Of a DNA stretch of 64,000 nt, positions 17,788-26,761 are shown piece after piece; the stretch's first letter is position 1; each line of letters opens with the position of its first letter. A program made the translations under genes and the position numbers. The notes below the pieces were generated by a model that was not told where the DNA came from, made no database searches, and was given only the letters and a program-made list of their open reading frames with translations. The stretch lies in the NCBI GenBank assembly GCA_964631345.1, contig CAZVWE010000003.1, positions 124,001-188,000 on the forward strand, written 5' to 3'. This DNA is from MGBC163016 sp964631345. Lineage in GTDB: Bacteria > Actinomycetota > Coriobacteriia > Coriobacteriales > Eggerthellaceae.

Positions 17788-18663
17788 TTACGCACGCCAA
17801 ATAGCACTTAAAACTCTTGGTTTATCGGCTAGATCTTTCTCTATTTTAATTTCTGAAAACCCATTAGCCTCTGCAATTCCCGCTGCCAAATCTAGCGAAT
17901 CTTCGAAAAGCTCTACAGCTAGCATGCCGCCAGGCTTCAAAGCTTTCTTTGAAAATTCAATCAGTCGTCTAAATATATCAAGTCCATCATCTCCCCCAAA
18001 AAGAGCAAGCGATGGTTCATAATCTTCAACTTCTTTTGGCATTGTATTGGCGATATAAGTTGGTATATACGGAGGATTTGAAATAACAACATCAAAAGTC
18101 CCCATAAAGGATGTATCTATTCCATCTCCTAGATCGCATTCAATCACATCTACAAAATCATCGAGTTTTAACAATCCAACATTTTCCCTTGCAAGCTCAC
18201 ATGCACAAGGAGATATATCAGTCGCAATCACTTTGCATCCCTTGCGCTCAGTTGCAATTGAACACGCTATACAACCAGAGCCCGTGCATATATCCGCAAC
18301 AAGAATGTCCTCTACATCCTTTGGAATATTTGCAAGCGCCACACTCACTAAAACCTCAGTTTCTGGTCGCGGTATCAATACGCCTTTTTTAACTTTAAGC
18401 GTAAGATATCTAAAAGATGCACTTTGAGTAATGTATTGCAGCGGCTCTCCTGCGCTTCGCCTTTTAACTCCGTCACGCAAAACATCTCGCTCAGCATTAG
18501 AAAGCGGACGATCCATATCCATATATAAGGCTGTTCTGGAAAGGCCTGTTGAATAACTTAAAAGCCATTCAGCAGAAAGGCGCGGATTTGCATCCTCGTG
18601 GCGCTCTAAATATCCCCGAATCCAATCAAGTGCATCGCGGACTGTCCAAATATCTTTAGACAT
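17788..18663 (-). CDS. prmC: peptide chain release factor N5-glutamine methyltransferase
   Basis: Methylates the Gln of the GGQ motif in release factors RF1 and RF2, using SAM. It has 291 residues, with an N-terminal helical substrate domain (1-95), the SAM site ADICTGSGCIACSIA (123-137) and the catalytic NPPY at 196-199. It follows prfA, the gene for its substrate, by 38 bp in the same direction, the usual pairing. Confidence 0.95.
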   Translation of the reverse strand: MSKDIWTVRDALDWIRGYLERHEDANPRLSAEWLLSYSTGLSRTALYMDMDRPLSNAERDVLRDGVKRRSAGEPLQYITQSASFRYLTLKVKKGVLIPRPETEVLVSVALANIPKDVEDILVADICTGSGCIACSIATERKGCKVIATDISPCACELARENVGLLKLDDFVDVIECDLGDGIDTSFMGTFDVVISNPPYIPTYIANTMPKEVEDYEPSLALFGGDDGLDIFRRLIEFSKKALKPGGMLAVELFEDSLDLAAGIAEANGFSEIKIEKDLADKPRVLSAIWRA

Positions 18664-18701
18664 CCAACCACCTTATACTTGACTGCGGTTTAACCCACAC
18701 A

Positions 18702-19775
18702 CTAAACAGCTGCCTCTAATTTACGTGCTCTATCAGCAGCCTGAAGTGCATTGATAACATCTATCAGCTTATCCCCTAATAAAACATCAGAATAACTTGA
18801 GTTAAATCCAATGCGATGATCCGTCACGCGATCCTGAGGACCGTTATACGTACGAATTTTTTCTGCGCGATCGCCCGTTCCAATCTGAGCAAGCCTTTCT
18901 GCACCCTCAGCTTCAAGTTGTTCAGCTAACATCTTTTCATATAGCCTTGCTCTAAGAACACTCATCGCAGCAATCTTATTTTGTAGCTGAGACTTCTGAT
19001 CTTGTGATTGGACAACCAATCCAGTTGGAAGATGCGTAATACGCACTGCAGAATCTGTAGTATTCACACATTGACCACCTGGGCCTCCAGCTCTAAAAAC
19101 ATCAATGCGCAGATCGTTTTCGTTGATTTCCACTTCAACTTCATCTGCTTCAGGAAGTACAGCAACCGTTGCCGTTGAGGTATGAATTCTTCCCTGCGAT
19201 TCAGTTTTAGGCACTCTTTGTACTCTATGTACGCCGCTTTCAAACTTCATCAATGAATAAACGTGATCACCTTTGACCTTAAACTGGATCTCTTTATATC
19301 CACCAGATTCAGATGGAGACACATCCAAAGTTTCTGTCTTCCAGCCGGCAGATGATGCAAATCGCTCATACATTTTGTATAGATCCCCTGCAAATATTGC
19401 AGCCTCATCACCACCTGCGGCAGCTCTGATCTCAACGATAATATCTTTCTCATCAGCCGGATCAGCGGGAATCAACATAAACTTGATTTCTTCTTCAAGA
19501 GCCGGAAGCTTGTCTTCAATCTCTGAAATCTCAGATTGTGCAAATTCTTTAAGTTCAGGATCAGATAGCATTTCCTTAGCTGCATCTAAATCATTAATCG
19601 CATCAACGTACTCCTGTGCTTTTTTCGCAAGTGCACCTTGGTTTGCATATTCTTTAGCCAGCCTGTTATATTCCTTCTGATCTGCAAGCACATCTGGATC
19701 ACCCATTTTCTTCTGTAATTCAGAATATGCCGACAAAAAATCAGTAAGTTTATCTTTCATGTTCACGTCTTGCAT
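18702..19775 (-). CDS. prfA: peptide chain release factor 1
   Basis: Recognises UAA and UAG stop codons and triggers peptide release. It has 357 residues, standard length. The catalytic GGQ is at 233-235 (RAGGPGGQCVNTTDSAVR) and the conserved HRVQRVPKTESQGRIHTS is at about 183-200. An internal ATG six codons in (MKDKLTDF) is an equally plausible start. It is followed by prmC, whose product modifies the GGQ glutamine. Confidence 0.97.
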   Translation of the reverse strand: MQDVNMKDKLTDFLSAYSELQKKMGDPDVLADQKEYNRLAKEYANQGALAKKAQEYVDAINDLDAAKEMLSDPELKEFAQSEISEIEDKLPALEEEIKFMLIPADPADEKDIIVEIRAAAGGDEAAIFAGDLYKMYERFASSAGWKTETLDVSPSESGGYKEIQFKVKGDHVYSLMKFESGVHRVQRVPKTESQGRIHTSTATVAVLPEADEVEVEINENDLRIDVFRAGGPGGQCVNTTDSAVRITHLPTGLVVQSQDQKSQLQNKIAAMSVLRARLYEKMLAEQLEAEGAERLAQIGTGDRAEKIRTYNGPQDRVTDHRIGFNSSYSDVLLGDKLIDVINALQAADRARKLEAAV

Positions 19776-19895
19776 TCAACACTCCATATTGAATTAGTCA
19801 GCGGACTTACATGACATCCATAGTCATGATCTATAAGCTAAGTTTTACAACGCTTAAGTTTATCAAATGCTTTCCGAGGATTATTGAATATAAAG

Positions 19896-20846
19896 CTAGC
19901 TGATTCTATTTAAGTACTCAGATGCACTTTCTGCTGCATTTGCCCCATCCGCAACAGCTGTAGTTACCTGACGCAGAACCTTGGTTCTAACATCTCCTGC
20001 GGCAAATACCCCATCAATTGAAGTTTTACCCATCTCGTTTGCATCTATACGACCCGTTTGATCTAAAGCTATTTTTCCATCCAAAAATTCCACATTAGGA
20101 ACGATCCCTATTGCAACAAAAACAGCTGCACACGATAGAGTGCTCATTTCTTGGGTGTTCTTGTTCTTAATAACAACACCTTTAACAGCACCATCTTCTT
20201 CAAGGAATTCCTCTACTGTTGTATTCCAGATAATTTCCAAGTTGTCTAAACCCTGAAGGCGTTTATTGTAAATCGCAGTCGCACGTAAGACATCACGACG
20301 TACAATCATGTATACATGCTCACAAATCTGGGACAGATATATTGCATCAGCAGCGGCTGTGTCCCCACCACCAACCACACAAACTGTACGACCTCTAAAG
20401 AAATTTCCATCGCATGTCGCGCAATAAGAAATGCCTGAACCTGTCAGTTTATCTTCGTTAGAAAGCCCTAATTTTGCTGGTCGTGACCCACTTGCAACAA
20501 TCACGCTTTTAGCCAGAATTTCAGCACCCGATACAAGTGTCAACCTTTTTGGGAAACCGTCTAAATCAACCCCTATAACCTCATCATAGACTGTCTTTGC
20601 ACCAAAGCTTTCAGCTTGTGAATGCATTATTTGGGACAAATCATATCCACTGGTGTTTTCTATATAACCTGGATAGTTTTCAAGGTGTTCTGTTTGCGCC
20701 AATTGTCCACCAGGGCTAATAGATTCAATCATTGCACAGTCAAGGCCAGCACGAGCACAATACATACCGGCGGTAAGTCCCGCAGGACCTGCTCCAACTA
20801 TAGCAACGTCTAAAGCGTCGATATTATTGTTTTTATCATTTCCCAT
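19896..20846 (-). CDS. trxB: thioredoxin-disulfide reductase
   Basis: FAD/NADPH enzyme that keeps thioredoxin reduced. It has 316 residues. FAD-binding GAGPAGLTAGMYCARAG is at 18-34, the redox pair C142-A-T-C145 lies in SYCATCDG, the NADPH motif is GGGDTAAADA, and the C-terminal FAD motif is GVFAAGDVR. trxA is its upstream neighbour on the same strand, 100 bp away, with a 40-bp perfect palindrome between them. Confidence 0.97.
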   Translation of the reverse strand: MGNDKNNNIDALDVAIVGAGPAGLTAGMYCARAGLDCAMIESISPGGQLAQTEHLENYPGYIENTSGYDLSQIMHSQAESFGAKTVYDEVIGVDLDGFPKRLTLVSGAEILAKSVIVASGSRPAKLGLSNEDKLTGSGISYCATCDGNFFRGRTVCVVGGGDTAAADAIYLSQICEHVYMIVRRDVLRATAIYNKRLQGLDNLEIIWNTTVEEFLEEDGAVKGVVIKNKNTQEMSTLSCAAVFVAIGIVPNVEFLDGKIALDQTGRIDANEMGKTSIDGVFAAGDVRTKVLRQVTTAVADGANAAESASEYLNRIS

Positions 20847-20894
20847 AATTTGCCCTCAGTATCTCACAGAATCAAAAATCCTATAGATCCTATA

Positions 20895-20934
20895 GATATG
20901 GATGCGACCCCTTTAAAGGGGTCGCATCCATATC
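20895..20934. repeat. 40-bp perfect palindrome between trxA and trxB
   Basis: Both arms of 20 bases match exactly around a centre at 20914/20915 (CCCCTTT|AAAGGGG at the middle, GATATGGATGCG outward). It is followed on the left by the direct repeat ATCCTATAG x2. As RNA it would form a very stable hairpin, so a terminator or mRNA-processing signal between trxA and trxB is likely, but neither side has a good U run. Confidence 0.85.
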
Positions 20935-20947
20935 AGTATAAAGCGAA

Positions 20948-21256
20948 CTAGGAAAGCATATTTATAAGGCTTTGCTTTGGTTGAAGTCCAACTGTTTTGT
21001 TTTTAATTGATCCATTATCAAATACTACAAGTGTTGGAACCCCGGTCACCTTATATTGAGCGGCAATATCAGGGCTTTGATCAATATCTACTTTGTAGAT
21101 ATTTACCTTGTCACCCATTTCAGCTGCAATCTCATCCAACACAGGAGCTTGTCTTTTGCATGGTCCACACCATGTAGCAAAAAAATCAACTAAAGTTGGC
21201 TTATCTGCCTCTAAAACTTTTGCCTGAAAATCCTTTGATGATATAACTTCGCTCAT
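20948..21256 (-). CDS. trxA: thioredoxin
   Basis: Small disulfide oxidoreductase that reduces ribonucleotide reductase, peroxiredoxins and others. It has 102 residues, with the active site WCGPCK at about residues 29-34 and the cis-proline segment KVTGVPTLVVF near 73. The frame opens at 21271, but that first ATG overlaps the GGAGG that precedes the ATG at 21256, so I use 21256. trxB is immediately downstream. Confidence 0.96.
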   Translation of the reverse strand: MSEVISSKDFQAKVLEADKPTLVDFFATWCGPCKRQAPVLDEIAAEMGDKVNIYKVDIDQSPDIAAQYKVTGVPTLVVFDNGSIKNKTVGLQPKQSLINMLS

Positions 21257-21426
21257 TTTTACTACCTCCATGAAGTGTTTAAAGTACTTTCCATGCTTAT
21301 ATAAAACATAATGATACTTATATCTCGGTAATCTTTAAGCAATAACCAACATGTTTCCGAATCGCAAGATATGATCCAAACTTAAACGCTAAGCTTTACA
21401 TAGTCCATAATTTGCCAATATTGGAG

Positions 21427-22788
21427 ATGGGATTTCATTTGGAATTTGAACTGATATCACTTCTTTGTATTGTAGTAGTCGCTTTCATTTGCCCTCTTAT
21501 ATCCTCATTTCTTCCAAACAAGCTGATCCCAGAGACAGTATTTCTTCTTCTCTTTGGAATGCTTTTAGGTCCTAATGTCGCAGGAATTATAGATACAGGG
21601 GATGCAATATCACTCTTATCCGATCTAGGACTATCTTTTTTATTCTTGCTAGCAGGCTATGAAATCGATCCAAAGACGCTCCGCAGCTCACAAGGCAAGC
21701 ATGGCTTTTTCACATGGATAGCTTCATTTGCTGTAACGATGCTCATCGTTTTTCTATTTCCTGGGTTTTCGGAAAATCCAATAATGCACTTAGCGTTAGG
21801 GATCGCTCTTACAACTACAGCATATGGAACTATTGTTCCTATCCTTCATGAAAGAAATATTGTAGGCACAAAAATTGGAGATGCCGTCATAGCTTACGGT
21901 ACATGGGGAGAACTTTGTCCAATAATAGCCATTGCTTTATTGCTTTCTTCAAGATCTGCATGGGTTACAGGAATCGTGCTTCTTGCTTTTGCAATCCTTG
22001 CAATCACTTCTGCGGTTATACCTAAAAAACTCGCAGAAAAAGGAACGCACATGGTGCAATTTGTACAAGATAATTCAGACACAAATTCTCAAATGACCGT
22101 CCGTGGAGTCATGATTCTTCTTATGGGATTAGTTTGTATCTCGGCTCTTTTTGGACTCGATATCGTGCTTGGGGCATTTGCTGCCGGATTTGCATTAAGA
22201 GCAATACTTCCCCATGGAAACGAAGGCCTTGAGATTAAACTCCAAGGCATCGGATATGGCTTTTTTGTACCTCTATTCTTTATAATAAGCGGAACAAAAA
22301 TTGATCCTAGCGCTGTAGCAACCAGCCCATTATTATTGCTTGCTTTCATCGCTTTGCTCATACTTATGAGAGCGGTGCCAATATATATCGGACTTAGCCT
22401 AAGTAAAGAAAGCCATAATATGTCTTCGCGCAACAAAGCAACTGTTTCTCTATATTGCACAACCGCGCTTCCTTTAATTGTTGCCGTAACAAGCGTTGCA
22501 GTTTCTAGTGGTGCCATGTCTCAGCAAATGGCCTCTGTTCTAATAAGCGCCGGTGGGATTAGTGTCTTACTCATGCCTCTTTTAGCATCGCTTACACTGC
22601 ATACCATTGATGCGGAAATGGGAGAAGCGATAAAAGCTATTGGCCACTCTCCAAAAAAGACTATAACAATTCTTAAAGCACACCATCAAGCAGAGAAAGA
22701 AAAGCGACCCAGTATGGTTCATGTTTTAAGTAAAACTAAAAATAAAAAGCATTCGGAATTATTGCTATCAGACAAGAAAGACAACTAA
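21427..22788 (+). CDS. CPA2-family cation:proton antiporter (KefB/NapA-like)
   Basis: It has 453 residues from this ATG. Twelve or thirteen membrane spans (about 5-390) are followed by a Lys-rich cytoplasmic tail of about 65 residues. CPA2 features are seen: LGPNVAGII-type segment in span 2, FLLAGYEIDPKTL, TTTAYGTIVPIL, LGAFAAGFALR and FFIISGTKIDP. There is no TrkA-N/RCK domain, unlike KefB and KefC. Start uncertain: TTG at 21412, ATG at 21427 with GGAG directly before it, and TTG at 21436 are all possible. The cation cannot be told from sequence; the adjacent potassium-type channel suggests K or Na homeostasis. Confidence 0.85.
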   Translation: MGFHLEFELISLLCIVVVAFICPLISSFLPNKLIPETVFLLLFGMLLGPNVAGIIDTGDAISLLSDLGLSFLFLLAGYEIDPKTLRSSQGKHGFFTWIASFAVTMLIVFLFPGFSENPIMHLALGIALTTTAYGTIVPILHERNIVGTKIGDAVIAYGTWGELCPIIAIALLLSSRSAWVTGIVLLAFAILAITSAVIPKKLAEKGTHMVQFVQDNSDTNSQMTVRGVMILLMGLVCISALFGLDIVLGAFAAGFALRAILPHGNEGLEIKLQGIGYGFFVPLFFIISGTKIDPSAVATSPLLLLAFIALLILMRAVPIYIGLSLSKESHNMSSRNKATVSLYCTTALPLIVAVTSVAVSSGAMSQQMASVLISAGGISVLLMPLLASLTLHTIDAEMGEAIKAIGHSPKKTITILKAHHQAEKEKRPSMVHVLSKTKNKKHSELLLSDKKDN

Positions 22789-22864
22789 AAATAACTCTTG
22801 AAAACCGCTGATTTTGCAATATCTTTGAGAATGTCTTGAACCTCGTTGTTTATCTTCGTCGCTT

Positions 22865-24014
22865 CTATTTCGATTTATTGCGTTTTTCGTCTAATTCCTT
22901 ATCTGACTCTTTATTTGATTCCTTATCTAATTCCTTATCTAATTCCTTATNNNNNNNNNNNNNNNNNNNNNNNNNNNNNNNNNNNNNNNNNNNNNNNNNN
23001 NNNNNNNNNNNNNNNNNNNNNNNNNNNNNNNNNNNNNNNNNNNNNNNNNNATTCCTTATCTAATTCCTTATCTAATTCCTTATTTGATTTCTTGCCTGAC
23101 TCTTTATCTGATTCTTTATTAGATTTCTTATCTGATTCTTTAGTAGCTTCACTTCTTTTACTTTCACTTGATGCACCTTCACCAGATTCAGCTTTCACAT
23201 CACGTTCTATTTGACGCACAGTTGAGCGTTGAAACTCTGACACAAACCCAGCGGAAAATATTCCAGCAGGAATAGCAACTAAAGCAACCGACAAGAACAT
23301 TATGATGGAGCCAACAATTCTGCCTAAAGGAGTTATAGGCACAAGGTCTCCGTAACCAGTAGCAGTAATTGTGGTTACCGCCCAATAGACTCCAGATAAA
23401 AGGTTGTTAAATTTGTCAGGCTGTGCAGGGTTTTCTATCTCATACATCACCACGCTAGCAACAACTGTTAAAAGTGCGATCACTAAAAATGAAGCGATTA
23501 TTTCATGCTTGCGTTTTTGTACCACGCGACCAATCGTCATAAGGCCGCTCATATAGCGAGATATCTTTACAAGTCTCACCAATCTAATTATGTTCACAAT
23601 ATTTCTAATAGCCGGAGTCATTGGAACAAACCATGCGATTAGATTTGGAAAAAACGAAAGGAAGTCGATAATCCCTAACGGCGAAAAAATATATTTCATT
23701 CTAGCTTTTGCACGGCTCATATGGGCAAATGCCAAATCAGCTATCCATACACGAGCTATATATTCAATAGCAAAACATACGGTGGATACGCGATAAAAGA
23801 CGGCCAAAATGCGTAGAAATTTATCGCTAAAATCAGGCTCTACAGAAACAAAAACAATGACAGCATTCAGAACGATTAATGCAAAAAGGGAACACCCTAC
23901 AATTTTTGCAAGCATGTTCCCTTTTCTGACATCTTCTAAGGCATAAAAAGTTTCGCGTTTGATATATGACGCGTTTTTAAGTCCGAATCCTATATGGGGG
24001 TTATAACCCAGCAT
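22865..24014 (-). CDS. voltage-gated-type potassium channel with tetrapeptide-repeat tail, interrupted by assembly gap
   Basis: It has six membrane spans: a voltage-sensor-like S1-S4 (about 36-165, with S4 arginines in IIRLVRLVKISRYMSGL), a pore loop and the selectivity filter TGYGD at 219-223, and S6 to about 262. The tail then becomes tetrapeptide repeats of the form [D/N]-K-[E/K]-[S/L], ending in exact L-D-K-E units. A 100-N gap (22951-23050) falls inside these repeats. On the far side the same 12-bp unit continues and, in repeat phase, ends with TAG at 22865-22867. The gene therefore spans the gap, and its true length is unknown. The start overlaps the last 14 bp of thrS. Confidence 0.85.
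22902..23130 (-). repeat. 12-bp tandem repeat encoding L-D-K-E, with flanking degenerate copies
   Basis: On the minus strand the unit is TTAGATAAGGAA. Exact copies flank the gap on both sides, and less exact copies (S-D-K-E, S-N-K-E and S-D-K-K) extend to about 23130. All unit boundaries keep the reading frame of the channel. The repeat is the likely reason the assembly broke here. Confidence 0.85.
22951..23050. other. assembly gap (100 N)
   Basis: Exactly 100 ambiguous bases, a common placeholder for a gap of unknown size. It sits inside the 12-bp repeat of the channel gene, so any reading frame called across or against it is not reliable. Confidence 0.99.
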
Positions 24015-25914
24015 TCCTAATCACATCGATAAATTCTTTTCTATCCCACGTTCCAAGATCGCCCTCACTTCTTTCACGTAGGGAAATAGTTTTTTCTTCT
24101 ACCTCTTTATCACCCATCACAACCATGTATGGAATTTTTTGTGATTGAGCTTTTGCGATCTTTACCTTCATCGGCTCGTTTTGATCGTAAATCTCAACTC
24201 GTCCGCCAACACTTTTTAGTTCACCTGCAAACTCAGCTGCAGCCTCTTTATGCCTATCTGCAATCGGAATCACAGCAACCTGCACAGGGGCAAGCCACAG
24301 TGGAAATGCTCCTGCATAGTGCTCAATCAAAATACCCAAGAAGCGCTCCATAGAACCAAATATCGCACGATGCAACATCCATGGACGCTGCTCAGTGTTA
24401 TCTGCAGCGCGATAGGTTAATCCAAAGCGCTCCGGCATATTGAAATCAATTTGAACAGTTGAGCATTGCCAGGTTCTACCTAAAGCATCTTTTACCTTGA
24501 TATCGATCTTAGGTCCATAGAAAGCACCGTCGCCCTCGTTAATATCAAACTCAAGGCCTTTAATTTCGCAAGCTTTTTCTAGTGACGTTGTGGCATGCTC
24601 CCACATGTCATCTGTTCCAATAGATTTCTCAGGACGTGTTGATATTTCTGCCTCATATTCAAACCCAAAAGTCCCCATTACATAATCAACAAGATCAAGG
24701 ATCGCGACAACCTCTTCGATGACTTGATCACGCGTACAGAAAATATGAGCGTCGTCTTGCGTAAACCCACGAGCCCTTAAAAGCCCATGAACAACGCCAG
24801 ACATTTCATGTCTATAAACTGTACCGAATTCAAAATATCTAAGAGGAAGATCACGATATGAATGAAGCTCACTTCTATAAAGCATTACATGACCTGGACA
24901 GTTCATTGGCTTCACGGCATATTCGACAAGATTTACATCCTCATCGGTTCCCTCGTTGATATTAAAGAAATACATGTTTTCTTTATAGAAGCCATAATGT
25001 CCACTGGTCTTCCAAACATCAGCATTGTAAATATGAGGAGTTATTACTTCTTCGTAACCCCTCTCATAGAGATCACGCCTTAGCCATTCCTGCATTGTAC
25101 GTATCACACGAGCGCCTTTTGGTGGATACAACGGAAGTCCCGCACCAGCAAGGGAATCCATGGTAAATATCCCAAGTTCACGCCCTAGTTTTCTGTGATC
25201 ACGCTTTTCGGCTTCCTCGATTTGAGTTAAATATGCATCCAACTCTTTTTTATCAAAGAACGCTGTGCCATAAATTCTTGTGAGCATTTCATTATTGGCG
25301 TCGCCCTTCCAATAAGCTCCAGCTGTTTTCATGAGCTTTATAGCGCCGATTTTCCCAGCGCTAGGCATATGGGCGCCATTGCAAAGATCAACAAAACTTC
25401 CATGGCGTCTAATTACAATTGGCTCATCTTCTGGCAAATCATCTATGTGCTCAGACTTAAGTCGTTGATCTTTAAAGATTTCTTTAGCCTCATCGCGCGT
25501 CACAACTTCACGGACAAAAGGCTCATCGCGCTTGATAATCTCTGTCATACGATTTTCGATAGCCTCAAAAGACTCAGGCGATATAGGCTCAGTTAATGCA
25601 AAATCATAGAAAAAGCCATCATCTGTTGCAGGGCCAAATCCAATTTGTGCACCAGGATATAGTTCTTGTACAGCTTCCGCCATAACATGCGCAGCAGAAT
25701 GTCTCATAACAGATAGAGCATCGTCGCTTTTCTTGGTGATAATTTCTAGACTATCGCCATCATTTAGCTCATCGTCTAAATCAGCAAATTCACCATTTAT
25801 CTTTCCAAGAAGCGCAGCTTTTGCAAGGCCTTCCCCAATAGCTTTTGCGCCATCTAGTACAGTAGCTCCGCTTGCAAGTTCTAACGTACTTCCATCAGGC
25901 AGATTGATGTGCAT
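24001..25914 (-). CDS. thrS: threonine-tRNA ligase
   Basis: Charges tRNA-Thr and proofreads mischarged serine. It has 637 residues, with the N-terminal TGS domain (1-62), the editing SAD domain (about 65-225, HSAAHVMAEAV), the class II catalytic core with MNCPGH and RYFEFGTVYRHE, and the C-terminal anticodon domain from about 535 (VAVIPIADRHKEAA). The ATG at 25914 has AAAGGGG before it; a TTG codon immediately upstream is not needed. A hairpin and candidate -10 lie in its leader. I looked for a T-box and did not see one. Confidence 0.97.
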   Translation of the reverse strand: MHINLPDGSTLELASGATVLDGAKAIGEGLAKAALLGKINGEFADLDDELNDGDSLEIITKKSDDALSVMRHSAAHVMAEAVQELYPGAQIGFGPATDDGFFYDFALTEPISPESFEAIENRMTEIIKRDEPFVREVVTRDEAKEIFKDQRLKSEHIDDLPEDEPIVIRRHGSFVDLCNGAHMPSAGKIGAIKLMKTAGAYWKGDANNEMLTRIYGTAFFDKKELDAYLTQIEEAEKRDHRKLGRELGIFTMDSLAGAGLPLYPPKGARVIRTMQEWLRRDLYERGYEEVITPHIYNADVWKTSGHYGFYKENMYFFNINEGTDEDVNLVEYAVKPMNCPGHVMLYRSELHSYRDLPLRYFEFGTVYRHEMSGVVHGLLRARGFTQDDAHIFCTRDQVIEEVVAILDLVDYVMGTFGFEYEAEISTRPEKSIGTDDMWEHATTSLEKACEIKGLEFDINEGDGAFYGPKIDIKVKDALGRTWQCSTVQIDFNMPERFGLTYRAADNTEQRPWMLHRAIFGSMERFLGILIEHYAGAFPLWLAPVQVAVIPIADRHKEAAAEFAGELKSVGGRVEIYDQNEPMKVKIAKAQSQKIPYMVVMGDKEVEEKTISLRERSEGDLGTWDRKEFIDVIRNAGL

Positions 25915-25990
25915 CAAAGCCCCTTTCTAAAGCTTAAAGCATGTATAAATTCGAAACAAAAATCTAAAACTTATTGCTCTATCCAACGAA

Positions 25991-26011
25991 ATGGCGGCAT
26001 ATCGCCGCCAT
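25991..26011 (-). promoter_or_regulatory. hairpin in the thrS leader
   Basis: ATGGCGGC and GCCGCCAT form a perfect 8-bp GC-rich stem with a 5-base loop, 77 bases before the thrS start and downstream of a candidate -10. It lacks a U run on either strand, so it is not an ordinary terminator. Confidence 0.5.
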
Positions 26012-26029
26012 GGGTTCTAGCTTATTTGT

Positions 26030-26035
26030 AGTATA
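26030..26035 (-). promoter_or_regulatory. candidate -10 element of thrS
   Basis: TATACT on the minus strand, placing the start of transcription near 26023 and the hairpin inside the leader. No good -35 is seen. Confidence 0.35.
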
Positions 26036-26130
26036 GCGTGATCTGACTGTTTAGCGCATATCATCAGCAATACGAGCAAAGTAAACACAGCGGTGCGTTA
26101 CATCCAAAGTTACATCCAAACTAAAATTTG

Positions 26131-26661
26131 TTAAGACGTACGCTCGGTTCGAGTGCTTCTAGAAGAAGCGGCAGGACGTTTGCGAGAACGCTGAGTTGTC
26201 TTAGATTGCGATCTTTGGCTCGGAGCCCCAACAGGTGTTGCGCAGAAAGGACATATTGTCCAAGCAGGTTCAAGCGCCCTCTCGCAGTGAGAACACAAGT
26301 TTTTTAGCTGAGTATGGCAATTAGGGCAAATGACATAATTCACATCTACCGGATATCCGCATGCTGCACATTCACCATAATTCATGAGTTGTCGCTGCTT
26401 TAGAGCAACCTCAAGTTCTTGTTCGTCTCGATCGATCTGAAGCATCGGTGGCCTTAACAAGCAATACGCAATAACGCCTACAAGAGGAATTAGGGCTACA
26501 ACTCCCCAGATGTACCAACTGGTTCCACGTAGATAAGCATCGCGTACTACCCAGATAATTGACAATACATACAAAAGAACAAGTAAAACTACGACTATAG
26601 TGAAGCCGACTTGCATCTGCGGAGTCCACAGCTGCGACAATAATTCGCTCACTGAACTCAA
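26131..26661 (-). CDS. double zinc-ribbon membrane protein of unknown function
   Basis: It has 176 residues. Two membrane spans at about 17-38 and 47-69 (PLDc_N/PspC-like spacing) are followed by a short helix and a double zinc ribbon: CAACGYPVDVNYVICPNC and CSHCERALEPAWTICPFC. A basic Ser/Arg-rich tail closes the protein. The start is a non-ATG codon; TTG at 26661 has GGGAGG only 2 bases upstream, while GTG at 26652 has it 11 bases upstream. The family occurs in actinobacteria, with no known function. It lies between thrS and valS in the same direction. Confidence 0.75.
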   Translation of the reverse strand: MSSVSELLSQLWTPQMQVGFTIVVVLLVLLYVLSIIWVVRDAYLRGTSWYIWGVVALIPLVGVIAYCLLRPPMLQIDRDEQELEVALKQRQLMNYGECAACGYPVDVNYVICPNCHTQLKNLCSHCERALEPAWTICPFCATPVGAPSQRSQSKTTQRSRKRPAASSRSTRTERTS

Positions 26662-26761
26662 TGCCTCCCTGATTCAATGTATATCTGCATAGTCCATGCT
26701 CTACCACTGCTATACAGAAAACTGTTGACCATATTGTTCAAAATTATAACAAAGAAGAATT

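Noticed and set aside
22902..23130. CRISPR array
   Set aside because: The repeat unit is only 12 bp, has no spacers and codes in frame on the minus strand.
22836..23214. Two plus-strand frames that run through the N gap
   Set aside because: They are translations of the repeat on the wrong strand; the unknown bases remove any stop.
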